Origin: Flavobacteriaceae bacterium
GTDB lineage: Bacteria; Bacteroidota; Bacteroidia; Flavobacteriales; Flavobacteriaceae
NCBI GenBank assembly: GCA_016763595.1
Contig: JAESTN010000418.1
Span: 1 to 8,115 of the forward strand
Direction: 5' to 3'
DNA: 8,115 nt
In this document: positions 1 to 7,388 of the stretch, piece by piece
Layout of the letters: the number at the start of each line of letters is the position of its first letter
Position numbering within the stretch: the first letter of the stretch is position 1
Position numbers and translations under genes: made by a program
The notes under the pieces: generated by a model
Databases searched by the model: none
The model's input: the letters and a program-made list of their open reading frames with translations, nothing else
Told to the model about the DNA's origin: nothing

Positions 1-14
1 ACAACACAACTAAA

Positions 15-962
15 ATGAATACAATTAACGAAACAAACTTTCAATTTCCGAATCAAAAATCGGTATATAAAGGTAAAGTAAGAGAAGTATATAATATCAA
101 TGATGAAGTATTGGTAATGATTGCTTCTGATAGATTGTCTGCTTTTGATGTGATTTTACCACGCCAAATTCCATTTAAAGGACAGATTTTAAATCAGATT
201 GCTACAAAAATGATGCATGCTACTTCTGATATTGTTCCGAATTGGTTGGTTGCGAATCCTGATGAAAATGTAGCAATAGGTCATTTATGTTCTCCTTTTA
301 AAGTAGAAATGGTGATTCGTGGGTATATGTCTGGTCATGCAGCACGTGAGTATAAAGCAGGTAAAAGAGTTTTATGTGGTGTAGAGATGGCAGAAGGAAT
401 GAAAGAGAATGATAAATTTCCTGCACCGATTATTACACCGTCTACCAAAGCAGCCAATGGAGATCATGATGAAGATATTACGCGTGAAGCTATTTTAGCC
501 AACGAAGTTGTTTCTGAAGAAGATTACATTGTGTTAGAAAACTATACAAGAGCTTTGTTTCAAAGAGGAACTGAAATCGCTGCAAAACGTGGACTGATTT
601 TAGTAGATACGAAGTATGAATTTGGAAAAACGAATGACGGCCAAATAGTATTGATAGATGAAATTCATACACCAGATTCTTCCCGTTATTTTTATGATGA
701 AGGATATGCAGAGCGTCAAGAAAATGGAGAAAGTCAAAAGCAATTGTCTAAAGAATTTGTAAGACAATGGTTAATTGAAAATGGATTTCAAGGATTAGAA
801 GGACAGAAAATTCCCGAAATGTCTGATGAGAAAGTCATCGAAATTTCGAATAGATATATAGAGTTATACGAACAAATTACCGGAGAAGCATTTGTGAAAG
901 CAAACACAGGTGATGTATTAGCACGAATAGAAAAGAATGTAACGGAGTTTTTAACTTCTTAG
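15..962 (+). CDS. purC: Phosphoribosylaminoimidazole-succinocarboxamide synthase (SAICAR synthase)
   Basis: This cytoplasmic enzyme of de novo purine synthesis joins L-aspartate to CAIR, using ATP, to give SAICAR. The 315-residue protein has the family features in order: a nucleotide-binding N-terminal segment with KGKVREVY (19-26) and ASDRLSAFD (37-45), the central [17 protein letters not shown] region (97-113), the second family signature LVDTKYEF (196-203, with Asp198, Lys200 and Glu202), and [13 protein letters not shown] (214-226). Its length is that of the longer, yeast ADE1-like form rather than the roughly 240-residue E. coli form. The ATG at 15 gives a complete N-terminus, and only 14 A-rich bases of leader are visible, so its promoter lies outside the window. 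A secreted beta-helix gene follows 13 bases after the stop. Nothing in the protein looks broken. The identification is very secure. Confidence 0.97.
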   Translation: MNTINETNFQFPNQKSVYKGKVREVYNINDEVLVMIASDRLSAFDVILPRQIPFKGQILNQIATKMMHATSDIVPNWLVANPDENVAIGHLCSPFKVEMVIRGYMSGHAAREYKAGKRVLCGVEMAEGMKENDKFPAPIITPSTKAANGDHDEDITREAILANEVVSEEDYIVLENYTRALFQRGTEIAAKRGLILVDTKYEFGKTNDGQIVLIDEIHTPDSSRYFYDEGYAERQENGESQKQLSKEFVRQWLIENGFQGLEGQKIPEMSDEKVIEISNRYIELYEQITGEAFVKANTGDVLARIEKNVTEFLTS

Positions 963-975
963 ATGAAAATTGCAA

Positions 976-3912
976 ATGAAAAAGAAAATATTATTATTAA
1001 TAGCATTAAGTTTTATAGTAAAGCTTAATGCTCAGACTATTGTTCCAGAAGGAGATGTTGATGGTAACTGGACTAAAACTAATTCACCTTATATCGTTGA
1101 TGGGGATATAAATGTTATTAATACCCTGACTATTGAGCCTGGAGTCGAAATTCAATTTAAAGATGGTGTTAAAATGAATATTCAAGGTAAGCTTTTAGCT
1201 TTAGGTATCGTAAATGACTCTATTAAGTTTAGTAATTATAATGATAAATGGGAAGGTATTAAATTTATAGATAATAGCACGATTTCAGAAATGAAATATT
1301 TTAAATTATCAGGAGTGAGAAACACAGAATACCCTGAAGGAGCTTTGGTCGTTAAAAATAGTAATAAGATTAAAATTTCTCATGGAGAGATTTTCAATAA
1401 TAGTGCGTCTAATAATGGAGCCGGGATAAACCTATTAGAATTAAAAGACTTTTCAATTTCTTATTTGTTATTACATAATAATAGTTTACATCATTATCCG
1501 GATGGAGGAGGTACTTCGATTAAATCGGGTACTGCAATTATGGTTAATAGCTCAAAAGTAAACTTAATAAACATTACAGCTGTAAAAAATAAATTCAGTA
1601 ATAACTCTTCAGCATCAACTATACATTTTGATTATGGTTCAGAAGTAAGCTTTACTAATTGTATTATTCAAGAGAATGAATCTGGTGCAATTGGCCTGTT
1701 TAATAATAAAGACGCACTTTATATTACAAATTCTAATATAGAGAGCTTATCTTTTTATGAAAGCAGAATTATAGGTGAAAATAATTTTGATGAATCTCCA
1801 AGTTTTGTGGATTATGATAATAACGATTTTAGGTTAAAATGGGATGATTACCCAAATATGAATAATAAACCAAAAGAAATTGATGGAGGTGTTGAATCCA
1901 TTCATGATATTGATGGCTCAATTTCTGATATTGGGGCAATCTCCTTTAATCAAACAGGTGTCTATTTTCCTCCAAGTGTTTGGTTTGATGCAGATAATAA
2001 AATAATTCAAACTGGAACAGAAGTTACGTTTATGAACAATTCTCAAAAAGGAAGTGAGAATATTGTTTCTTATCTCTGGAATTTTGGTGATGGAACTACT
2101 TCAAATGAAGAAAACCCTAAACACTTATATACTGATTTCGGGAAATTCAATGTATCTCTGAAAATAACGGATGCAACAGGAATTGAAAAAGTTAAGAGTA
2201 GTGCTAATTTTATTATCTCAGGAACTGTAATCAATGAGGGTAATGTATCTGGTGTTTGGGAAGAATCTTTAAACCCATATATTATTAATGGTAATATTTA
2301 CGTTCCAAAAGATGAAATTTTGGAACTCAAACAAGGTGTTGAATTGTATTTTTCAGGATTCTATGATTTAAAAGTTTTTGGGGATTTAAAATCTATAGGA
2401 ACTATGGAGAAAAGAGTGAAGTTTACGGCATTAGATACAATTAATTTTTGGTCAACAAAAGAGCATTTTAATTATTACACCTACAAACATGAGTATAATG
2501 GGTGGAATGGGGTTTCTTTTGAAGGTGATAATAGAAATTCCACTTTGAAATATACTGATTTTAGTTATCGTAAAAATTATGGGGGAAATGGGTACAATCC
2601 TAGTGAAGATTTCGGAGGAACTGTATTGATAAAAGATAATTTTGGGTTTAATAATGATGAAACAGAAATTAATAATTTTTTGATAGAAAATTGTCGATTT
2701 TTCAACAACAATGGACATGGAATACATGGTACTGGTTGGAGTACAGGGTTTAGAGGAGCTGGTATAAACGCTTTAAGATCCAATGTGACAATAAAAGATT
2801 GCACTTTTGAAAACAATAAAGCTGATTATGCAATGGCAGTTTATTTATGGGAAACGGTCAATTCTAAAATTATTAATAATAAAATTATTAATAATAATTC
2901 TTTATATAATGCAGGAAAAACTATTGATATAAGAGCAGGTTCTGATTATAATATTGTTAAAGGATATCAAATATTAATTAAAGATAATATAATTAGAAAT
3001 AATAGTGATGGAGGTGTTTTTTCTGGGATTAAAGGGAATGTGTTAATCGAAAATAATATTATTGATAATAACTCAGGGGGAGGAATAGAAACGCATTTGA
3101 GTTATCCTGTAATAAACGCTAATATAATTACTAATAATAGTGCAGAAAGAGGAGCCGGTATAAACATAGGCCCAACTTTTGGTGTACCAATAATTACTAA
3201 TAATTATATTAGTGGTAACCATGTTACTTATCATTATGGTCCGGGTGCAGGAATTCTATGCCATATAAACTCATATTTAATTAACAATACAATTATTGAT
3301 AATACTTCTGTAGGAATTTGGGGTTATGGTGTATTTGCAGATAATGCTACTTTGACAGCAATTAATAACATAGTTTATGGAAACCAACATGGTGCATTTA
3401 AACAGAATAATGGAGGAGGATCATATCCTCCAATGACGCTTTCTAATAATTATGAACATGATCCTAATTTTGTAGATGGAAGTATTCCAAAATTAAATAA
3501 AAACTCTGAATGTATTGACACCGGGACATTAGATTTACCTGTAACTGTTTCTGATAAGGATTTGTTTGATAATGTTAGAATATTTGGGGATGGTAATAAA
3601 ATTGACATAGGAGCTGTAGAATATAATAATACTGTTTTAGCTATAGAAGATTATATAAAAAGAAATAAAATTTATATTTATCCAACTTTAGCATCTGACA
3701 AAATTAATTTGGTTTCAGAGTTAAACACTAGCAAAATTGTTAATATTGAAATATATAACCTTCAATCTCAAAAAGTAAAAGAAATTGTAAATTATAATTT
3801 ATCCAATAATTTACAAAATGAAATTAAGATTAATGAGCTAAGTACTGGATTGTATATTTTATCTATATTCAATAAAGATTTTAAAACGAAAATAAAGTTC
3901 ATAAAAAAATAA
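976..3912 (+). CDS. Secreted two-module parallel beta-helix protein with central PKD domain and T9SS type A sorting tail
   Basis: I prefer ATG 976 to the in-frame TTG at 970, because it starts a classic signal peptide (KKK, hydrophobic core, cleavage near NA-QT at residues 18-21) and gives 978 residues. Module 1 opens with a G-x-W...PYI..G.I.V entry motif (Trp32), runs through Asn-rich beta-helix rungs and closes at DIGAISF (318-324). A PKD domain follows (about 335-415), with the hallmark WNFGDGTTS around Phe370. Module 2 repeats the entry motif (Trp428), has further NN-rich rungs including HGIHGTGW and GAGI segments, and closes at DIGAVEY (877-883). The last 84 or so residues (IYIYPT near 898-904, ending LSIFNKDFKTKIKFIKK) match a T9SS type A sorting domain, so the protein should be exported and anchored on or released from the cell surface. 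Such folds often bind or cleave polysaccharides, but I see no catalytic signature and assign no substrate. The gene is more A/T-rich than purC and fabV. Confidence 0.88.
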   Translation: MKKKILLLIALSFIVKLNAQTIVPEGDVDGNWTKTNSPYIVDGDINVINTLTIEPGVEIQFKDGVKMNIQGKLLALGIVNDSIKFSNYNDKWEGIKFIDNSTISEMKYFKLSGVRNTEYPEGALVVKNSNKIKISHGEIFNNSASNNGAGINLLELKDFSISYLLLHNNSLHHYPDGGGTSIKSGTAIMVNSSKVNLINITAVKNKFSNNSSASTIHFDYGSEVSFTNCIIQENESGAIGLFNNKDALYITNSNIESLSFYESRIIGENNFDESPSFVDYDNNDFRLKWDDYPNMNNKPKEIDGGVESIHDIDGSISDIGAISFNQTGVYFPPSVWFDADNKIIQTGTEVTFMNNSQKGSENIVSYLWNFGDGTTSNEENPKHLYTDFGKFNVSLKITDATGIEKVKSSANFIISGTVINEGNVSGVWEESLNPYIINGNIYVPKDEILELKQGVELYFSGFYDLKVFGDLKSIGTMEKRVKFTALDTINFWSTKEHFNYYTYKHEYNGWNGVSFEGDNRNSTLKYTDFSYRKNYGGNGYNPSEDFGGTVLIKDNFGFNNDETEINNFLIENCRFFNNNGHGIHGTGWSTGFRGAGINALRSNVTIKDCTFENNKADYAMAVYLWETVNSKIINNKIINNNSLYNAGKTIDIRAGSDYNIVKGYQILIKDNIIRNNSDGGVFSGIKGNVLIENNIIDNNSGGGIETHLSYPVINANIITNNSAERGAGINIGPTFGVPIITNNYISGNHVTYHYGPGAGILCHINSYLINNTIIDNTSVGIWGYGVFADNATLTAINNIVYGNQHGAFKQNNGGGSYPPMTLSNNYEHDPNFVDGSIPKLNKNSECIDTGTLDLPVTVSDKDLFDNVRIFGDGNKIDIGAVEYNNTVLAIEDYIKRNKIYIYPTLASDKINLVSELNTSKIVNIEIYNLQSQKVKEIVNYNLSNNLQNEIKINELSTGLYILSIFNKDFKTKIKFIKK
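2866..2895 (+). repeat. 15-bp perfect tandem duplication encoding KIINN twice
   Basis: The 15-base unit aaaattattaataat occurs twice head to tail, 2866-2880 and 2881-2895, in frame with the beta-helix gene. It encodes Lys-Ile-Ile-Asn-Asn twice (residues 631-640). The copies are identical at the DNA level, which suggests recent slippage. The unit is five residues, shorter than a normal beta-helix coil, so it changes a turn or loop rather than adding a whole rung. Confidence 0.85.
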
Positions 3913-3935
3913 TTAGGAATAAAAACAACCAAATC

Positions 3936-5123
3936 ATGATTATAGAACCAAGAACAAGAGGATTCATTTGTTTAACATCACATCCAGTAGGTTGTGAGCA
4001 AAATGTACTCAATCAAATAGAATATGTAAAATCTAAAGGAGCAATTAATGGCGCTAAAAAAGTGTTGGTAATTGGTTCTTCTACAGGATTTGGGTTGGCA
4101 TCTAGAATATCTAGTGCTTTCGGATCTGATGCTGCTACCATTGGCGTGTTTTTTGACAAGCCACCTAAACCAGGAAAAACAGGTTCTGCAGGTTTTTATA
4201 ACACAGCAGCTTTTGAAAAACATGCACATAAAGCAGGCTTGTATGCAAAAAGTATCAATGGTGATGCGTTTTCTAACGAGATTAAACGTAAAACCTTAGA
4301 CATAATCAAAGAAGACTTAGGTCAAATTGATTTGGTTATTTATAGTTTGGCTTCACCAGTAAGAACACACCCAGACACAGGAGTGCGTTACAAGTCGGTT
4401 TTAAAACCAATTGGAGGTGTTTTTTCAAATAAAACGGTAGATTTCCATACAGGAAGTGTTACTGAGATTTCTATCAACCCTGCAGAGGGAGAAGATATTC
4501 CAAATACAGTTGCCGTAATGGGAGGTGAAGATTGGAAAATGTGGATGGATGCATTACAATCTGAAAATCTATTGTCTGAAGGCGCAACCACAGTTGCCTA
4601 TTCTTATATTGGCCCCTCTTTAACAGAAGCGGTGTATAGAAAAGGAACTATTGGAGCAGCAAAAGACCACTTAGAAGCAACTGCTTTTACAATTACAGAC
4701 GATTTAAAATCGATTGGAGGTAAGGCCTATGTTTCTGTAAATAAAGCATTGGTTACACAAGCAAGTTCTGCAATTCCGGTGATTCCATTATACATTTCTT
4801 TATTGTATAAAATAATGAAAGAAAAAGGAATTCATGAAGGATGTATTGAGCAAATTCAACGTTTGTATAGCGAACGTTTATTTGGTGGTGATTTAGCCCT
4901 AGATGGAAATGGAAGAATTCGTATTGACGATTTAGAAATGCGTGAAGATGTGCAAGCTGAAGTTGCTGAACTTTGGAAAACAGCATCGACAGAAAACTTG
5001 TCTGAGATTGGAGATTTAAAGGGATACAGTAATGATTTCTTTAATTTATTCGGATTTAAAGTTGAAGGAATAGATTACGATGCAGATGTAAATGAAATGG
5101 TAGAAATAGCCAGCGAACACTAA
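3936..5123 (+). CDS. fabV: Trans-2-enoyl-CoA / enoyl-ACP reductase (FabV/TER family)
   Basis: This cytoplasmic NAD(P)H-dependent reductase saturates the trans-2 double bond of enoyl-ACP or enoyl-CoA, the last step of the fatty acid elongation cycle. It belongs to the FabV/TER family, whose characterised members resist triclosan better than FabI. The 395-residue length is typical. Family features are the N-terminus MIIEPRTRGFICLTSHPVGC, a Rossmann glycine motif GSSTGFGLASR (47-57), the FFDKPPKPGKTGSAG segment (72-86) at the cofactor-selecting position, SLASPVRTHP (137-146), and the diagnostic Tyr-X8-Lys motif with Tyr234 and Lys243 (YRKGTIGAAK). The acidic Asp74 after the second strand argues for NADH over NADPH, but this is inference. 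ATG 3936 gives the canonical start. The gene sits 23 bases after the beta-helix gene with no terminator between them, and the next gene starts at the base after its stop, so it is probably co-transcribed with that gene. Confidence 0.96.
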   Translation: MIIEPRTRGFICLTSHPVGCEQNVLNQIEYVKSKGAINGAKKVLVIGSSTGFGLASRISSAFGSDAATIGVFFDKPPKPGKTGSAGFYNTAAFEKHAHKAGLYAKSINGDAFSNEIKRKTLDIIKEDLGQIDLVIYSLASPVRTHPDTGVRYKSVLKPIGGVFSNKTVDFHTGSVTEISINPAEGEDIPNTVAVMGGEDWKMWMDALQSENLLSEGATTVAYSYIGPSLTEAVYRKGTIGAAKDHLEATAFTITDDLKSIGGKAYVSVNKALVTQASSAIPVIPLYISLLYKIMKEKGIHEGCIEQIQRLYSERLFGGDLALDGNGRIRIDDLEMREDVQAEVAELWKTASTENLSEIGDLKGYSNDFFNLFGFKVEGIDYDADVNEMVEIASEH

Positions 5124-5924
5124 ATGTTTGCAAAAAAACATAGCAAAGCTTTTATAGGGTTGTTTTTTTTGAGTAGTCTAATTTTTGGACAACACGTTAA
5201 ACAAAAAAACATCCTTGTAAAAGTTTTGTCTTTTAATATATTACATGGTGCTACAACCAACGGTAGTTTTGATTTAGACATCATAGCAAATGTCATCAAA
5301 AAAGCAGATGCAGATCTTGTTTCGTTACAAGAAGTAGATTTTAAAACGAATAGAGCTAAAAAATACGATTTGCCAACCGAATTAGGGGTTCGCACAAAAA
5401 TGGCTTCTGTTTTTGGAAGAGCAATGTATTATGATGGTGGTGAATATGGAGAAGGTGTTTTATCCAAGTATTCTTTCTTATCAACTAGAAATATAGCGTT
5501 GCCGTATACAAAAGGAAATGAGCCACGTACAGCTTTAGAAGTAACAACCGTTTTAAAATCTGGAGACACCATTTCTTTTATAGGTACTCATTTAGATCAT
5601 TTAGAAATTGATACGGATAGAGTTTCTCAAGCAACAGCGCTTAATAAGGTGTTTTTAAAAAACAAATACCCAACTATTTTATCGGGTGATTTAAATGATG
5701 TTCCAAATAGTAGAAGCATTACTATTCTAGAAAATTTTTGGAAAGCGTCGTATAAAAAAGAAAACCCTAAAAAAACATTTCCTTCAGAAAACCCGACGAA
5801 AAAAATAGATTATGTGCTGTTTTATCCAAGGAGAAAATGGAAGGTGGTTCGTAGAGAAACAATTTGTGATACCATTGCTTCTGATCATTGTGGGTATTTA
5901 GTGACCTTAGAATTATTAGATTAA
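5124..5924 (+). CDS. Secreted endonuclease/exonuclease/phosphatase (EEP) family hydrolase
   Basis: This is a metal-dependent phosphodiesterase or phosphatase of the EEP (DNase I-like) fold, 266 residues long. A short signal peptide (KK, hydrophobic core, cleavage near FG-QH, residues 21-24) predicts export to the periplasm or beyond. The catalytic motifs all appear in order: SFNILHG (Asn38), LVSLQEVD (Glu70), GTHLDHL (His156), SGDLNDVP (Asp189, Asn191), KKIDYVLF (Asp229) and the terminal SDHCGYLV (Asp254, His255). It should therefore be active. The fold acts on DNA, RNA, inositol phosphates, sphingomyelin and other phosphoesters, and the sequence does not decide which. The start codon begins at the base after the fabV stop, which points to co-transcription and perhaps coupled translation. 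The next gene follows after 10 bases. Family assignment is firm; the substrate is unknown. Confidence 0.92.
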   Translation: MFAKKHSKAFIGLFFLSSLIFGQHVKQKNILVKVLSFNILHGATTNGSFDLDIIANVIKKADADLVSLQEVDFKTNRAKKYDLPTELGVRTKMASVFGRAMYYDGGEYGEGVLSKYSFLSTRNIALPYTKGNEPRTALEVTTVLKSGDTISFIGTHLDHLEIDTDRVSQATALNKVFLKNKYPTILSGDLNDVPNSRSITILENFWKASYKKENPKKTFPSENPTKKIDYVLFYPRRKWKVVRRETICDTIASDHCGYLVTLELLD

Positions 5925-5934
5925 TTGTTGTTTT

Positions 5935-6414
5935 ATGAAAGCAGTCACAGTAAAAAAAATAAAAGACGAATTATCTCATAAGAACTCATTTGAGTTGATT
6001 GAGTTGTGTTTGCGTTTGTCAAAATTTAAAAAAGAGAATAAAGAACTATTAACCTATTTGCTTTTTGAGTCTGAGAATGAAGAAGGGTATATTGAGAGTG
6101 TAAAAGAACAGGTAGATAGCTTGTTTGAACAAATAAACACCAAGAGTTATTTTTATATAAGAAAGAGTGCTCGAAAAATATTGACACTAACAAAAAAGTT
6201 TATCAGATATTCTCAAAACAAAGAGACAGAAGTAGAATTGTTATTGTATTTCTGTACAAAGTTAAAAGAGTTTAAGCCATCAATAAAAAAGAGCCCGAGA
6301 TTAATAAATACCTTTGATAGACAGGTTTTATTAATCAAAAAAGGAATCGCAACACTACATGAAGATTTACAATATGATTATCAGATTGAATTGGATAATT
6401 TAGTAGCGGAATAA
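5935..6414 (+). CDS. Conserved-looking hypothetical protein, all-helical, cytoplasmic
   Basis: I do not recognise a named domain in this 159-residue protein. It has no signal peptide or membrane segment and is rich in Lys, Glu and Leu with regular hydrophobic spacing, so it is probably an all-alpha cytoplasmic protein. The most distinctive stretch is NKELLTYLLFESENEEGYI (35-53), followed by a very basic middle (IRKSARKILTLTKKFIRYS, 75-93), which could contact nucleic acid or acidic partners; that is speculation. My impression is of a small uncharacterised Flavobacteriia family, but I cannot confirm it here. ATG 5935 lies 10 bases after the stop of the EEP hydrolase gene, so the two are probably co-transcribed. 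It is the last gene of the tight plus-strand run, and a 121-base gap follows. Confidence 0.8.
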   Translation: MKAVTVKKIKDELSHKNSFELIELCLRLSKFKKENKELLTYLLFESENEEGYIESVKEQVDSLFEQINTKSYFYIRKSARKILTLTKKFIRYSQNKETEVELLLYFCTKLKEFKPSIKKSPRLINTFDRQVLLIKKGIATLHEDLQYDYQIELDNLVAE

Positions 6415-6474
6415 TAAAATGAAAGATAAAAAAGTTGGAATCGAATCAAAGTTACAGCAATAGCAAGTAGTAAT

Positions 6475-6507
6475 TTGTTGTTGAAATCATTGAGATTTGT
6501 ATATTGT
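6475..6507 (+). promoter_or_regulatory. Possible Bacteroidetes-type -33/-7 promoter for the first DUF3471-like gene
   Basis: The 121-base gap upstream of the gene at 6536 contains a TTG at 6478-6480 and, 19 bases later, TATATTG at 6500-6506. This resembles the TTG-N19-TAnnTTTG consensus of the Bacteroidetes housekeeping sigma factor, with one T missing from the -7 box. A start near 6513 would leave a short A/T-rich leader. In so A/T-rich a region a chance match is quite possible. I see no hairpin terminator for the upstream gene in this gap. Confidence 0.35.
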
Positions 6508-6535
6508 AGCTTTTAACCAATAAATTAATTTAAAA

Positions 6536-6916
6536 ATGAAAGCACGTATTTCTCAATTATCAGTATTATTTTTTGTGATGAGTTTGTTCTTTGTAACAAC
6601 ATCTCAAGCTCAGGAAAGCACAAAAAGCAACGTAGAAAAAGAATATAAAGTCTCTGAAAAAGTACTAAAAACATATGTAGGTAGTTATTCTTTTGATAAT
6701 GGAATGGGAGCAGAAATTACTTTAAAAGAAGGGAAATTATATGGAGCACAAGCCGGTGGGGCAGATGCACCAATGCCTTTATTTGCAGTTTCTAATAAGA
6801 AATTTTTATTAAAAGCTATGGGAGCAGAAATTGAATTTAGTAAAAATGATAAAGGAGAAACTACTGGACTTACATTTTTTCAACAAGGCCAAGAAATGTT
6901 TGGAAGTAAAGACTAA
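6536..6916 (+). CDS. Small secreted protein with one freestanding DUF3471-like domain (paralogue 1)
   Basis: This 126-residue protein has a clear signal peptide (KAR, hydrophobic core 8-20, cleavage near SQA-QE at residues 23-27), a short charged linker, and a single compact domain of about 85 residues. The domain carries the DUF3471 pattern: LKTYVGSY (44-51), ITLKEGKLYG (61-70), a small-residue stretch AGGADAPMPL, then VSNKKFLLK, AEIEF (97-101) and GLTFFQQGQEM (111-121). In known proteins DUF3471 is mostly a C-terminal appendage of serine beta-lactamase-like enzymes; here nothing else is attached and no catalytic motif is visible. The same layout recurs in the protein at 7389-7793. The gene has its own gap upstream and a strong terminator downstream, so it is probably a single-gene transcript. 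The function is unknown; a periplasmic or surface ligand-binding role is only a guess. Confidence 0.85.
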   Translation: MKARISQLSVLFFVMSLFFVTTSQAQESTKSNVEKEYKVSEKVLKTYVGSYSFDNGMGAEITLKEGKLYGAQAGGADAPMPLFAVSNKKFLLKAMGAEIEFSKNDKGETTGLTFFQQGQEMFGSKD

Positions 6917-6934
6917 AAAAGATACATAAAAGTT

Positions 6935-6968
6935 AAAAAGGACAACCGGAAACGGTTGTCCTTTTTTT
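6935..6968 (+). terminator. Strong intrinsic terminator after the first DUF3471-like gene
   Basis: A perfect 14-bp stem (6935-6948 paired with 6953-6966) is capped by a GAAA tetraloop of the stable GNRA type and runs into a T-tract at 6962-6968. It starts 18 bases after the stop codon. The 5' arm begins with five A residues, so the structure is nearly symmetric and could also stop transcription from the other strand. Confidence 0.93.
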
Positions 6969-7013
6969 ATTTTCTAAAAGAACCGTTTTTCAAAGAAAAT
7001 AAAAGGTCGGTTT

Positions 7014-7303
7014 GTGAAAAAAAATCGATAAAAAAACAATGATTACAGCAATTGCTGTACTAAGCTTAAAGGGGTGTGAACAAGAGTCATGTACAGAAGG
7101 TTCAACAGAGATAAGAGATGCTCAAGGAAATTTTTTAAACTGTTTTACACCTCCAAAATGGAACAAGGCGCAATTTTAACGAAACAATTAGAAATCAAAT
7201 TAATGAGTTTAGATTGAATAAGGTTAAAGTAGTAGAGATTAAAATTACAAATGCAATCGGGATATCGATAGCCTTTTTTTATGAGGTGAAAACTGTTTTT
7301 TGA
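7014..7303 (+). pseudogene. Apparent broken lipoprotein gene (two single-base frame slips)
   Basis: An intact frame from ATG 7039 to TAA 7177-7179 encodes 46 residues: a hydrophobic start MITAIAVLSLKGC, which looks like the end of a lipoprotein signal with Cys13 at the lipobox, then a Cys-containing segment ending in PPKWNKAQF. The usual basic N-terminus is missing, but a GTG at 7014 followed by Lys codons supplies it if one A is removed from the A8 run at 7017-7024. At the other end, removing one base near the A4 run at 7155-7158 joins the frame to a second open stretch (7160-7303) that reads like ordinary protein (RRNFNETIRNQINEF, then KVKVVEIKITNAIG and IAFFYEVKTVF). The repaired product would be a lipoprotein of about 95 residues. 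I do not recognise the family. Alternatives are sequencing errors in homopolymers, or a real 46-residue peptide with a chance open frame after it. Confidence 0.5.
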
Positions 7304-7333
7304 ATTTGTACTTGAAGAAAGGTTAAGGTTTTT

Positions 7334-7368
7334 TTGTAACTAAATTTCCAACCTGTCGTCTAAATTTT
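7334..7368 (+). promoter_or_regulatory. Weak candidate promoter for the second DUF3471-like gene
   Basis: Upstream of the ATG at 7389, TAAATTTT at 7361-7368 resembles the Bacteroidetes -7 box TAnnTTTG with the last base changed. A TTG at 7334-7336 lies 24 bases earlier, slightly longer than usual. This is the best candidate I can find in the gap, but it is weak. No Shine-Dalgarno-like sequence precedes the start codon. Confidence 0.2.
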
Positions 7369-7388
7369 ATAAATCAAAACATACTGAT

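Noticed and set aside
490..672. A 60-codon minus-strand frame within purC
   Set aside because: It lies wholly inside the conserved purC coding region, antisense, and has no recognisable features.
970..975. TTG at 970 as start of the beta-helix protein
   Set aside because: The ATG at 976 is six bases later, gives a cleaner signal peptide and is the more common start codon.
2452..2816. Open minus-strand frames of 79-91 codons inside the beta-helix gene
   Set aside because: They lie antisense to a well-supported secreted protein and overlap each other. They owe their openness to the Asn/Ile-rich A/T composition and show no recognisable domain.
3978..4986. Several antisense or shifted open frames within fabV
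   Set aside because: fabV is complete with all family motifs; the other frames are shadows with no start context or protein-like features.
5120..5395. A 91-codon minus-strand frame over the start of the EEP hydrolase gene
   Set aside because: The plus-strand frame has a signal peptide and conserved catalytic motifs in this same stretch; the antisense frame has none.
6420..6464. A 14-codon frame (MKDKKVGIES...) just after the 159-residue gene
   Set aside because: It is too short to support and has no clear ribosome binding site or conserved pattern; chance is the simplest explanation.
6981..7012. Inverted repeat AACCG/CGGTT that might form a second hairpin after the first DUF3471-like gene
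   Set aside because: It has only 5 paired bases with a 22-base A-rich loop and no T-tract, and probably just echoes the sequence of the real terminator next to it.
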